This document shows positions 11,400 through 23,389 of a DNA stretch of 64,000 nucleotides, piece after piece. The translations under genes and the position numbers were made by a program. The stretch is taken from contig JAOTON010001681.1 of assembly GCA_034440635.1 (NCBI GenBank), positions 1,187,001-1,251,000 on the forward strand, given 5' to 3'. The notes beneath the pieces are model-generated. The model was not told the origin of the DNA. It was given only the letters and a program-made list of their open reading frames with translations, and did not search any database. Source of the DNA: Lepas anatifera. Its lineage: Eukaryota; Arthropoda; Thecostraca; Lepadidae. Within the stretch, counting starts at the first letter, position 1; each line of letters opens with the position of its first letter.

Positions 11400-14300
11400 A
11401 GCTGTAGGTATTCCCAAATTAACACCCACACTAGATCCGTGTAGGTATTCCCGAAGTAACGCCCACACCAGAGCCGTGTAGGTATTCCCGAAGTAACGCT
11501 CACACCAGAACCGTGTAGGTATTCCCGAGTAACGCCCACGCCAGAGCCGTGTAGGTATTCCCGAGTAACGCCCACACCAGAGCCGTGTAGGTATTCCCGA
11601 AGTAGCGCCCACGCCAGAACCGTGTAGGTATTCCCGAGTAACGCTCACACCAGAACCGTGTAGGTATTCCCGAAGTAACGCCCACGCCAGAGCCGTGTAG
11701 GTATTCCCGAAGTAACGCTCACACCAGAGCCGTGTAGGTATTCCCGAGTAACGCTCACACCAGAACCGTGTAGGTATTCCCGAGTAACGCCCACGCCAGA
11801 GCCGTGTAGGTATTCCTGAAGTAACGCTCACACCAGAGCCGTGTAGGTATTCCCGAGGTAACGCCCACACCATATCCGTGTAGGTATTCCCGAAGTAACG
11901 CCCACACCAGAGCCGTGTAGGTATTCCCGAAGTAGCGCTCACACCAGGCCGTGTAGGTATTCCCGAGTAACGCCCACGTCAGAGCCGTGTAGGTATTCCC
12001 GAAGTAACGCCCACGCCAGAACCGTGTAGGTATTCCCGAAGTAACGCCCACGCCAGAGCCGTGTAGGTATTCCCGAAGTAACGCCCACGCCAGAACCGTG
12101 TAGGTATTCCCGAAGTAACGCCCACGCCAGAACCGTGTAGGTATTCCCGAAGTAACGCCCACGCCAGAGCCGTGTAGGTATTCCCGAAGTAACGCTCACA
12201 CCAGAGCCGTGTAGGTATTCCCGAAGTAACGCTCACACCAGAGCCGTGTAGGTATTCCTGAAGTAACGCTCACACCAGAGCCGTGTAGGTATTCCCGAAG
12301 TAACGCCCACACCAGAGCCGTGTAGGTATTCCCGAAGTAACGCCCACACCAGAGCCGTGTAGGTATTCCTGAAGTAACGCTCACACCAGAGCTGTGTAGG
12401 TATTCCCGAAGTAACGCCCACGCCAGAGCCTTGTAGGTATTCCCGAGTAACGCCCACACCAGAGCCGTGTAGGTATTCCCGGAAGTAGTGCCCACGCCAG
12501 AACCGTGTAGGTATTCCCGAGGTGACGCTCACACCAGAGCCGTGTAGGTATTCCCGAAGTAACGCTCACGCCAGAGCCGTGTAGGTATTCCCGAAGTAGC
12601 GCCCACGCCAGAACCGTGTAGGTATTCCCGAAGTAGCGCCCACGCCAGAACCGTGTAGGTATTCCCGAAGTAACGCCCACACCAGAGCCGTGTAGGTATT
12701 CCCGAAGTAGCGCCCACGCCAGAGCCGTGTAGGTATTCCCGAAGTAACGCCCACACCAGAGCCGTGTAGGTATTCCCGAAGTAGCGCCCACGCCAGAACC
12801 GTGTAGGTATTCCCGAAGTAACGCCCACACCAGAGCCGTGTAGGTATTCCCGAAGTAGCGCCCACGCCAGAGCCGTGTAGGTATTCCCGAAGTAACGCCC
12901 ACACCAGAGCCGTGTAGGTATTCCCGAAGTAGCGCCCACGCCAGAACCGTGTAGGTATTCCCGAGGTAACGCTCACACCAGATCCGTGTAGGTATTCCCG
13001 AGGTAACGCCCACACCAGAGCCGTGTAGGTATTCCCGAGGTAACGCTCACACCAGATCCGTGTAGGTATTCCCGAGGTAACGCTCACGCCAGAGCCGTGT
13101 AGGTATTCCCGAGGTAACGCCCACACCAGAGCCGTGTAGGTATTCCCGAGGTAACGCTCACACCAGAGCCGTGTAGGTATTCCCGAGGTAACGCTCACAC
13201 CAGATCCGTGTAGGTATTCCCGAGGTAACGCCCACACCAGATCCGTGTAGGTATTCCCGAGGTAACGCTCACACCAGATCCGTGTAGGTATTCCCGAGGT
13301 AACGCTCACGCCAGAGCCGTGTAAGTATTCCCGAAGTAACGCCCACACCAGAGCCGTGTAGGTATTCCCGAAGTAGTGCCCACGCCAGCCGTGTGTATTC
13401 CCAGAACCGTGTAGGTATTCCCGAGGTGACGCTCACACCAGAGCCGTGTAGGTATTCCCGAAGTAACGCTCACGCCAGAGCCGTGTAGGTATTCCCGAAG
13501 TAGCGCCCACGCCAGAACCGTGTAGGTATTCCCGAAGTAGCGCCCACGCCAGATCCGTGTAGGTATTCCCGAAGTAACGCCCACACCAGAGCCGTGTAGG
13601 TATTCCCGAAGTAGCGCCCACGCCAGAGCCGTGTAGGTATTCCCGAAGTAACGCCCACACCAGAGCCGTGTAGGTATTCCCGAAGTAGCGCCCACGCCAG
13701 AACCGTGTAGGTATTCCCGAAGTAACGCCCACACCAGAGCCGTGTAGGTATTCCCGAAGTAGCGCCCACGCCAGAGCCGTGTAGGTATTCCCGAAGTAAC
13801 GCCCACACCAGAGCCGTGTAGGTATTCCCGAAGTAGCGCCCACGCCAGAACCGTGTAGGTATTCCCGAGGTAACGCTCACACCAGATCCGTGTAGGTATT
13901 CCCGAGGTAACGCCCACACCAGAGCCGTGTAGGTATTCCCGAGGTAACGCTCACACCAGATCCGTGTAGGTATTCCCGAGGTAACGCTCACGCCAGAGCC
14001 GTATAGGTATTCCCGAGGTAACGCCCACACCAGAGCCGTGTAGGTATTCCCGAGGTAACGCTCACACCAGAGCCGTGTAGGTATTCCCGAGGTAACGCTC
14101 ACACCAGATCCGTGTAGGTATTCCCGAGGTAACGCCCACACCAGATCCGTGTAGGTATTCCCGAGGTAACGCTCACACCAGATCCGTGTAGGTATTCCCG
14201 AGGTAACGCTCACGCCAGAGCCGTGTAGGTATTCCCGAGGTAACGCTCACACCAGATCCGTGTAGGTATTCCCGAGGTAACGCCCACACCAGATCCGTGT

Positions 14301-17300
14301 AGGTATTCCCGAGGTAACGCCCACACCAGAGCCGTGTAGGTATTCCCGAGGTAACGCTCACGCCAGAGCCGTGTAGGTATTCCCGAGGTAACGCCGACAC
14401 CAGATCCGTGTAGGTATTCCCGAGGTAACGCCCACACCAGATCCGTGTAGGTATTCCCGAAGTAACGCCCACACCAGAGCCGTGTAGGTATTCCCGAGGT
14501 AACGCCCACACCAGATCCGTGTAGGTATTCGCGAGGTAACGCCCACACCAGATCCGTGTAGGTATTCCCGAGGTAACGCCCACGCCAGATCCGTGTAGGT
14601 ATTCCCGAAGTAACGCCCACGCCAGATCCGTGTAGGTATTCCCGAAGTAACGCCCACACCAGAGCCGTGTAGGTATTCCCGAGGTAACGCCCACACCAGA
14701 TCCGTGTAGGTATTCCCGAGGTAACGCCCACGCCAGATCCGTGTAGGTATTCCAGAGGTAACGCCCACACCAGATCCGTATAGGTATTCCTGAAGTAACG
14801 CTCACGCCAGATCCGTGTAGGTATTCCCGAGGTAACGCTCACGCCAGAGCCGTGTAGGTATTCCCGAGGTAACGCTCACGCCAGAGCCGTGTAGGTATTC
14901 CTGAAGTAACGCCCACACCAGAGCCGTGTAGGTATTCCCGAAGTAACGCCCACACCAGAGCCGTGTAGGTATTCCCGAAGTAACGCCCACGCCAGAGCCG
15001 TGTAGGTATTCCCGAAGTAACGCTCACACCAGAGCCGTGTAGGTATTCCCGAAGTAACGCTCACACCAGAGCCGTGTAGGTATTCCTGAAGTAACGCTCA
15101 CACCAGAGCCGTGTAGGTATTCCCGAAGTAACGCCCACACCAGAGCCGTGTAGGTATTCCCGAAGTAACGCCCACACCAGAGCCGTGTAGATATTCCTGA
15201 AGTAACGCTCACACCAGAGCTGTGTAGGTATTCCCGAAGTAACGCCCACGCCAGAGCCTTGTAGGTATTCCCGAAGTAACGCCCACACCAGAGCCGTGTA
15301 GGTATTCCCGAAGTAGTGCCCACGCCAGAACCGTGTAGGTATTCCCGAGGTGACGCTCACACCAGAGCCGTGTAGGTATTCCCGAAGTAACGCTCACGCC
15401 AGAGCCGTGTAGGTATTCCCGAAGTAGCGCCCACGCCAGAACCGTGTAGGTATTCCCAAAGTAGCGCCCACGCCAGAACCGTGTAGGTATTCCCGAAGTA
15501 ACGCCCACACCAGAGCCGTGTAGGTATTCCCGAAGTAGCGCCCACGCCAGAGCCGTGTAGGTATTCCCGAAGTAACGCCCACACCAGAGCCGTGTAGGTA
15601 TTCCCGAAGTAGCGCCCACGCCAGAACCGTGTAGGTATTCCCGAGGTAACGCTCACACCAGATCCGTGTAGGTATTCCCGAGGTAACGCCCACGCCAGAT
15701 CCGTGTAGGTATTCCCGAAGTAACGCCCACACCAGAGCCGTGTAGGTATTCCCGAGGTAACGCCCACACCAGATCCGTGTAGGTATTCCCGAGGTAACGC
15801 CCACGCCAGATCCGTGTAGGTATTCCAGAGGTAACGCCCACACCAGATCCGTATAGGTATTCCTGAAGTAACGCTCACGCCAGATCCGTGTAGGTATTCC
15901 CGAGGTAACGCTCACGCCAGAGCCGTGTAGGTATTCCCGAGGTAACGCTCACGCCAGAGCCGTGTAGGTATTCCTGAAGTAACGCCCACACCAGAGCCGT
16001 GTAGGTATTCCCGAAGTAACGCCCACACCAGAGCCGTGTAGGTATTCCCGAAGTAACGCCCACGCCAGAGCCGTGTAGGTATTCCCGAAGTAACGCTCAC
16101 ACCAGAGCCGTGTAGGTATTCCCGAAGTAACGCTCACACCAGAGCCGTGTAGGTATTCCTGAAGTAACGCTCACACCAGAGCCGTGTAGGTATTCCCGAA
16201 GTAACGCCCACACCAGAGCCGTGTAGGTATTCCCGAAGTAACGCCCACACCAGAGCCGTGTAGATATTCCTGAAGTAACGCTCACACCAGAGCTGTGTAG
16301 GTATTCCCGAAGTAACGCCCACGCCAGAGCCTTGTAGGTATTCCCGAAGTAACGCCCACACCAGAGCCGTGTAGGTATTCCCGAAGTAGTGCCCACGCCA
16401 GAACCGTGTAGGTATTCCCGAGGTGACGCTCACACCAGAGCCGTGTAGGTATTTCCGAAGTAACGCTCACGCCAGAGCCGTGTAGGTATTCCCGAAGTAG
16501 CGCCCACGCCAGAACCGTGTAGGTATTCCCGAAGTAGCGCCCACGCCAGAACCGTGTAGGTATTCCCGAAGTAACGCCCACACCAGAGCCGTGTAGGTAT
16601 TCCCGAAGTAGCGCCCACGCCAGAGCCGTGTAGGTATTCCCGAAGTAACGCCCACACCAGAGCCGTGTAGGTATTCCCGAAGTAGCGCCCACGCCAGAAC
16701 CGTGTAGGTATTCCCGAGGTAACGCTCACACCAGATCCGTGTAGGTATTCCCGAGGTAACGCCCACACCAGAGCCGTGTAGGTATTCCCGAGGTAACGCT
16801 CACACCAGATCCGTGTAGGTATTCCCGAGGTAACGCTCACGCCAGAGCCGTGTAGGTATTCCCGAGGTAACGCCCACACCAGAGCCGTGTAGGTATTCCC
16901 GAGGTAACGCTCACACCAGAGCCGTGTAGGTATTCCCGAGGTAACGCTCACACCAGATCCGTGTAGGTATTCCCGAGGTAACGCCCACACCAGATCCGTG
17001 TAGGTATTCCCGAGGTAACGCTCACACCAGATCCGTGTAGGTATTCCCGAGGTAACGCTCACGCCAGAGCCGTGTAGGTATTCCCGAGGTAACGCTCACA
17101 CCAGATCCGTGTAGGTATTCCCGAGGTAACGCCCACACCAGATCCGTGTAGGTATTCCCGAGGTAACGCCCACACCAGAGCCGTGTAGGTATTCCCGAGG
17201 TAACGCTCACGCCAGAGCCGTGTAGGTATTCCCGAGGTAACGCCGACACCAGATCCGTGTAGGTATTCCCGAGGTAACGCCCACACCAGATCCGTGTAGG

Positions 17301-17848
17301 TATTCCCGAAGTAACGCCCACACCAGAGCCGTGTAGGTATTCCCGAGGTAACGCCCACACCAGATCCGTGTAGGTATTCCCGAGGTAACGCCCACACCAG
17401 ATCCGTGTAGGTATTCCCGAGGTAACGCCCACGCCAGATCCGTGTAGGTATTCCCGAAGTAACGCCCACGCCAGATCCGTGTAGGTATTCCCGAAGTAAC
17501 GCCCACACCAGAGCCGTGTAGGTATTCTCGAGGTAACGCCCACACCAGATCCGTGTAGGTATTCCCGAGGTAACGCCCACGCCAGATCCGTGTAGGTATT
17601 CCAGAGGTAACGCCCACACCAGATCCGTATAGGTATTCCTGAAGTAACGCTCACGCCAGATCCGTGTAGGTATTCCCGAGGTAACGCTCACGCCAGAGCC
17701 GTGTAGGTATTCCCGAGGTAACGCTCACGCCAGAGCCGTGTAGGTATTCCTGAAGTAACGCCCACACCAGAGCCGTGTAGGTATTCCCGAAGTAACGCCC
17801 ACACCAGAGCCGTGTAGGTATTCCCGAAGTAACGCCCACGCCAGAGTC
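11400..17848 (+). repeat. Minisatellite type iv, 37-bp unit with higher-order repeats
   Basis: Roughly 170 tandem units with core GTGTAGGTATTCCCGAAGTA, then ACGCCCACACCAGAGCC. Variation sits at a few positions: GAAG/GAGG, AACG/AGCG, GCCC/GCTC, ACACC/ACGCC and GAGCC/GAACC/GATCC. The variants recur in order, defining higher-order blocks. A partial unit at about 13,385-13,405 breaks the register. The 37-bp unit is not a multiple of three and has no stop on the minus strand, so all three minus frames stay open for up to 260 codons. The array ends abruptly at about 17,848. Confidence 0.97.
14802..16720 (+). repeat. 1,073-bp higher-order tandem duplication inside array iv
   Basis: The variant pattern from 14,802 to about 15,640 is repeated from 15,875 to about 16,713 with almost no change, an offset of 1,073 bp or exactly 29 units of 37 bp. 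Separately, 14,173-14,990 recurs at 17,022-17,839 with an offset of 2,849 bp (77 units), and 12,529-12,939 recurs at 13,433-13,843 with an offset of 904 bp (24 units plus 16 bp, explained by the broken unit near 13,390). These point to unequal exchange between large blocks. Confidence 0.8.
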
Positions 17849-18089
17849 ATGTTGAAACGCGATAGTATGAGCCGACATGTCCGGAAAGGCGTCACCCGTT
17901 GGCGCTCCGTTTAACAATAATACTAATTACCATTCAGCCTTAACGATGAATCATCTGCTGCGGTTGTGCGGTGTTGGTCAATTCTTGTCCTGTTGGAAGA
18001 GGTTCTAGGGCAATACATTACACCCGGCTCAGGGGGCCTGCTAGGACATCAACCTGGATAGGCCGCATGAAAAGTGAGCATGCTGACTA
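17849..18089. other. Spacer
   Basis: Unique-looking sequence between the satellite and element A2; no gene recognised. Confidence 0.35.
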
Positions 18090-19116
18090 TTACCACCCTC
18101 CGAGCCACCTTTCACTGCCTCCGGTAGGTGGGCCTCCGAGCCACCTTCTCCCTGGTGGGGGGGGGGGCCAGAAACCCCCTCGAACTCGGCTCCTATGCGG
18201 GATAGCAAAAAAGCGAAGCTGATGGAAAGCTCATACAAATTCACGACGAAACTACATCAGTCGCTTTTTGGCTCAGGTCAATATTGAGGTCTTGATAGGT
18301 CAAAGAAGGTGGCATGTTAGAGAAGAGTTCCGAGCTCTAGCGTTTGACTCAGACTCTGACAGAGTGGAGTTAGAATCATTTTTAGGCACCATTCGCTTGC
18401 TCTCGTTACGGCTAATCGAATGATGTATAATATGACTATACCAAACAAAAAATAGAAATGCCCTTAGGTTAGGTCAAGGTCACGATCCAACCTAGCATAG
18501 TCAATATGCATATCAATCGACTCGCAATAGCAATCAAAACGTTATGGTATCAAAATAAAATCTTTATCATTTCCTGAAAAGTTACTGACCCAAGTCTGAA
18601 ACCTGCTTAAGTAGCCCCAGATAACCTCTCAAAGGTCACAGGACAAAAATTACAACATGGACCTGAAAAGGGACCCAAGATACTACGATTTATAGAATGT
18701 GAAGGTATTCAAATCGTAGCTGCTGTATCTACAAAAATACAGCCAAATTCCTGTTTCTCCCATGCATTTCCGATGGAGAGGTCATGATCCGTACCTGACC
18801 CTAGGTCATCGATAGTAAATATCCCGGAATACGTTTTGTTGTACTCGGTGACCCCATACTGTGGTAAAAGTTTCAATCCGATAGATTCATCCATTTCTTA
18901 CTTGTCACCTTAAACATTTTTGGAGGTGAGGTCACTTGACCTGCACTGGCGACCTGATCTGAGATGACCCGACCTTAAAAATGGTTGTGGAAAGTTGTGG
19001 AATTGATCAAGGATAAGGTGTTCCGATTACGGCGGCGTTTCGCGTCGCCGTTTTTCCGCGCCACCGGAAAACCCCGAGAGGGGTGTTCAAACACCCCTCA
19101 CCGGGGCGAGGGTTAA
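18090..19116 (+). mobile_element. Family A element, copy A2 (most complete)
   Basis: The left end reads TTACCACCCTCCGAGCCACC, with a local duplication of CCTCCGAGCCACCTT. The right end reads GGGTGTTCAAACACCCCTCA followed by CCGGGGCGAGGG and TTAA at 19,113-19,116. The outer palindrome has GTTCAAAC at its centre. A 3' hairpin (ACGGCGGCGTTTCGCGTCGC) precedes CGTTTTTCC. The interior has many AGGTCA-type hexamers. The left TTAA appears mutated to TTAC. Non-coding. Confidence 0.8.
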
Positions 19117-19925
19117 GTCCGGGCCATGTTTATATGGTTCCGGTAGGGGAAAGCAGGTACCCGGGGTGAAACCGGAAACCCTTTGGCCTTTTCTTGAAAT
19201 TTCATTATTGATCTTTTAAACTTTAAAAGCCTGACATACCCGACAATTTGACATTTCTACTTCAGAAAAAATAAGCCATACAATACTAATTATACTTTTT
19301 TGCACATTATTTTCCACACTCGGGACAGAACTTGCCACAATCATCTGACTGGCCACCCTATCCGAACATTGCAAATCTCTCAGGAAAGCTTTTCAAGTTG
19401 AAACCTTAACTCATAACAGGTAAAGTAAGTTATTTTGACTGAATGACGACTGTTACATCATATGCCGACCATTTCAGGTCACTTGAAATATATGCGAATG
19501 TAAGAACCACCCTACTGGCCCTTGACACCAAAACGTACAATTACCCGGTGTCCTAACCAAGACGCAAGGCCCAACCGCCTCATCCCTCAACCGCCTCCTA
19601 CCCAAGAGATGGCAGTACACTGGGTAATGCCCGCCTTGACTAGGGACTTAAACAGACCATCCAGTGCCCTTGTTATAGGGAGCAGGTGCTTGATCTGCCT
19701 TTAAATAGATCCACCGGTCCGGTGGCACCGCCCGAGGGCACGACCTTGCCTCGTGTCACCGGAGCAGTCCCCTGATCCGCCGGCCCCGAGAAATCGGGAT
19801 CGCGCCAGCAGCATCGCGCGGTGAGGCGTGTGAGAGGGAGCGTGCGGACAAGACTCGCCCGCAAGGATGCCCGGAGGTGTAAAAACCCTGCCGTGTAGAT
19901 AGTGGGTGTGTGTGCATGAATGTGC
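19117..19925. other. Unassigned spacer
   Basis: Becomes GC-rich after 19,700. Overlapping frames on the minus strand (19,673-20,167) are not recognised and run into the neighbouring transposon. Confidence 0.4.
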
Positions 19926-21226
19926 GGTGTAAGCAGGGGCGTAGCCAGGATTTCGCTCAGGGAGGGGCGGCGCCCCGAAAAGGGCCCCTTCCGACAGCGC
20001 CAAAAGGGCCCTGACGGGTAAAAAAGGGCCCTGCTTGTCACAGAATAGAGCGCTGAAGAGGGTTTAACCCGCGCTCCACCGGGGTCCAGCGCCACCTTCG
20101 TCCCACCGCGGGGGCATCGATGGCCCCCTCTAACTCCGAAAATATGGGCGTTAGCGCAAATCTGCAAAGTGCAATAGAAAGCTAGCGTGAATTCAGTCAG
20201 AAATTACTTTTATGTTTTAGTGCTCAGGTCAATGGTCTGACCTCCAGAGGTCAAATTAGGTCAAGATCGGCTATTTTCACCAAATATGCAATGCTTAGCA
20301 AACTGGGCATAACTCTTATGCCATTAGAGCTATTGAGATCTGGTAAAGTACATTTGATAGGAAATTGTCAGTCTTTTTTCCGGTATGTGAAACGTTAAAG
20401 ACCTCCCGCCAGTTGTTTGACCTCCAGAGGTCACCTCGTGACCTAAGATGACCTGAGGTCACGAAAGGTCAAAAAGTGACCTTGCCGTATATCAAATGAA
20501 AGCTATTGACAAGACAAACACGATGGTGTTTGTTTCAGCGCTCTAGCTTAATTAGATCAAAAGTTATTGTCAAAATACTGTTTTTGACCCCTGGTGACCT
20601 TGGATGACCTTGGAGAGGTCAAAGGCAAATATGGCCCCTGGAATCCTTGAAAGGGTGTCTAAGAACGCTTTTCTGATCAAGCTGAGCATTTTCAATCGCT
20701 TTTGTGACTTTTAGATCATAAGACAGCTTTTCCCATGCTTTTTCAATGGGAGAGGTCACCTCGTGACCTGACCTCAGGGCACGAAATCAAAAATCCCGGA
20801 TATACACGTTGTAGACCCTGGAAGGTCATGAGTGTGGAGGTTTCAATTGATCGACTTCGAAATGTAGCTCTTACAGAGCTCTAAATTTGAAGGAGGTGAC
20901 CTTGGTTGACCTCGTCTGGTGACCTGACCTTGGGTGACCCGGGGTAAAAATTTCAGGATGGTGGGGAAATGATGCAGGAGAGGTAGAGCCCTCAATCGCG
21001 GCGCTGCGCCGGTTCGTTTTTCTGCTATCCCGAAAACCTTAGGGGCCATCGATGCCCCTGCGAGGGTTAAGAGGGCCCTCTCCGGGATAAAATGCTAAAT
21101 TTGGCCACAGAGCATAGTGCGGGAGAGCCGCGCGAAGCGCTGCTCGCGTCCTCAGGGGGCCCTTCGGGCCCTCAGGGAGGGCCAGCTGTCCCTGCCCCCC
21201 CCATTGGCTACGCCCCTGGGTGTAAG
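19926..21226 (+). mobile_element. hAT-like element F with 8-bp target duplication, interrupted by element C1
   Basis: The element spans 19,934-21,218. It starts CAGGGGCGTAGCCAGGATTT and ends TTGGCTACGCCCCTG. It is flanked by a perfect 8-bp duplication, GGTGTAAG, at 19,926-19,933 and 21,219-21,226. Ends beginning CAGGG and an 8-bp duplication are hallmarks of the hAT superfamily. Most of the interior is the separate element C1; the remaining ~280 bp resembles the small element at 49,738-49,914 (shared GCGCCCCGAAAAGGGCCC). There is no transposase, so it is non-autonomous. Confidence 0.9.
20064..21070 (+). mobile_element. Family C element, copy C1 (nested in F)
   Basis: It is bounded by TTAA at 20,064-20,067 and 21,067-21,070, with ends CCCGCGCTCCACCGGGG and CCCCTGCGAGGG. 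The subterminal palindrome is built on GGCATCGATGGCCCC; its right-hand partner reads GGGGCCATCGATGCCCC. The interior carries the everted pair TGACCTCCAGAGGTCA at about 20,239 and again at about 20,424, plus AGGTCACCTCGTGACCT. The whole aligns with C2 (25,405-26,434). No coding capacity. Confidence 0.85.
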
Positions 21227-22441
21227 CATAATAAAAGTTCACGAGTCGGAGACGAAAACATTTTAAAGGAAAGAACGAAAACTAAACCGCAGGTTTCCTC
21301 AGATAAATTAATACCTACAGCATAGCTAATACAACAGAGAGGGTGGCGACACTGGAAGCTAATGTTCATAACAAACCGAATCATCGAGTCAAATGGTAAA
21401 CATGAGCTGATCCCGAGCCAGATAACTGTCAAGCGGCGACGTAATATGACCACAGCTCGTATCGTTTCATTTTCAGTGGCTATACGAACAAAATTACGTC
21501 ACAATGTAGATTTATCTCAATTCAGTGAAAATTTTATGACAAAAGAAGTGGAGGTGTAAATAATACATGAAAAGAAGCCTTCAGAATAGCCCCAAGTGAT
21601 TCGTAAATGCCCGAGGCAAAAATCTTCGACTTGATCGTCTAAATCATCGCCGCCGTACTTGGCGCACCTAATCTTTGCTCATTTTCACCACTGTCCCGAT
21701 CTCAGGTCGGATTACCGGCCATGTCAACTGACCTCAACTCTACAAATACTCCCAGTGGAAGCAGTGGGAATGCGTTTAATCTAAAGATCTGCAATTCATG
21801 GTAGGTGACATTGCCACAGGGTGCTACATTAGAGCATCAGATTTAATGATCTGGGGCTTAGGTTTGGACTTCGCTTTCCACCACTTTCTTCTCCGCGGAC
21901 ATCGCCGTCAATCGTCATCGGTTTTACCCAAGTAAAAGTCTTAAGCAGCGCCCTTACCCATTATTCTTCAGTAGATACTTAGATGGATACTTCAGTACTA
22001 AAAATTGGGGTAGTCATACCACCATGGGCGCATCTGGACAAAACGTTTGGAGGATCACTCTGGGTCAAACAGTAAAAACAAGGTGTTTTAGAGGAGAATC
22101 AGCCCGAATCTAGCGCAAGGGCTTAAACTCGGCCGCTTGAGAGATGACATGGCCGCAGTGTCTCCGCCCACTGCCAATATCAGACCCGGCCTTGCTCAGC
22201 AATGAAAATCCAGGGGAGGGGGGAGCGAAGAGTAGACATTCCATTTTCTCAAATCTCATGACTATCGTCAATTATCTTTTAATTATTTAATTATTATCAA
22301 TAATCTAATTATCAGTAATAATAATTTAATAATGCAATTATTTAAGTATTAATAATTATTATTAAATATTTAATTATGTAATCTTTAATTATCTTTTATG
22401 TTTGTTAACAATTTTGCCTCCTGTAGCCCCCTACCTCCAAA
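21227..22441. other. Unassigned spacer with an AT-rich tract
   Basis: No gene recognised. Bases 22,257-22,400 are an AT-only-like low-complexity run of TTAAT/TAATAATTA words. A 65-codon plus-strand frame at 21,362-21,559 has no recognisable motif. Confidence 0.45.
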
Positions 22442-22763
22442 CAGTGACGGATCTAGCCGGTAGGTTTGGGGGCGGGTGGGGCAAGCCATGGTCGAGAAGC
22501 AAAAAAAAAAACGTGGTGAAAGATGTGGCCACAAGATGCTTGTTTTTTTCTTTCCAAGACCCAATGTTTACAATGAATTTGACCGGTTCTGTTTGAAGTT
22601 GGGAGTTGAAGCACTAAAACCTTGCTTTTGAACTAAAAGTGAGTCGGGGCGAAAAGGAGGCCGACAGCTTGGGGGGACAAAACATAGCTTTGCCTCGTGC
22701 TTTTCCATTTTGGGGGCGGGGGCAAGCCACTGCCGCCAAACCACCGGCCTAGGTCTACCACTG
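22442..22763 (+). mobile_element. Small hAT-like element
   Basis: The left end reads CAGTGACGGATCTAGCCGG, then TAGGTTTGGGGGCGG. The right end, reverse complemented, reads CAGTGGTAGACCTAGGCCGG, then TGGTTTGGCGG. The imperfect inverted ends are about 30 bp long. The flanking octamers (CCTCCAAA and CGTTGCTA) do not match, so the duplication has decayed or the boundary is slightly off. An A-run sits at 22,500. Confidence 0.6.
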
Positions 22764-22908
22764 CGTTGCTATACGTTTCTTCGTTGACGAGTTATTTCGG
22801 GAAACCACGAGGAGGGTGCAGGGGTATTGGCTAATTCGCATGCCCTCTTCCCATGCATTGTGCAGATAAAGGAGCTGGTAACTGGTATAACTCGAACTGA
22901 CCCTCACA

Positions 22909-23075
22909 CAGTGGCGGATGCAAAGGGGCTGGGGGGCTCAGGCCCTTCCCCCAAATGTCTTGAACGCCTATAATAACTACGTGGCCGGAGGCTGTTCCCA
23001 GGCTGTGGAGGGTGACGATCGAGCCCCATAGCTCCCCCCCGTCCTCTCCAACGAAGTTCTGGATCCGCCGCGCTG
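22909..23075 (+). mobile_element. Small hAT-like element
   Basis: The left end is CAGTGGCGGATGCAAAGG and the right end, reverse complemented, is CAGCGCGGCGGATCCAGAAC. The ~167-bp length and CAGTGGCGGAT start fit a hAT-type miniature element. No target duplication is visible. Confidence 0.5.
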
Positions 23076-23389
23076 CCATGCTGCTTACAAAGCTTTCTGA
23101 GTTTTCCCCGATTTGGCTGAAGCATTGATTTTTAAGTAGGCGGCGCCCTCTTTTTCCAACGCGCATGACCCAGATCCTGGAGGCAATGCAAGGAGATCCC
23201 ACACATTTCCCCGCATCAGGGATGAATCATCCATTTTTCCTCCCAAATAAGCAGCATTGATAAAAGTATCCGATACAGGAGATACAGGCCCTAGCACAAA
23301 GGATATGGAGGCATAGGTGGATACAGGGGGGCAAAAGGGCGGAGCAGGTCCCTCCAATCGGGAATAAGTACTCCCTCCCGTCAAGCTCG

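Noticed and set aside
9010..17848. Regular direct repeats resembling a CRISPR array
   Set aside because: Units are head-to-tail with no unique spacers, and the context is eukaryotic.
11351..17917. Dozens of long minus-strand reading frames of up to 260 codons
   Set aside because: They are the three stop-free minus frames of the 37-bp unit; each cycles through the same 37 residues, and all three frames are equally open, so no coding is implied.
19420..19430. Donor-like CAG|GTAAAGTAAG with an upstream acceptor
   Set aside because: The implied exon is only 39 nt with an unremarkable acceptor and no partner.
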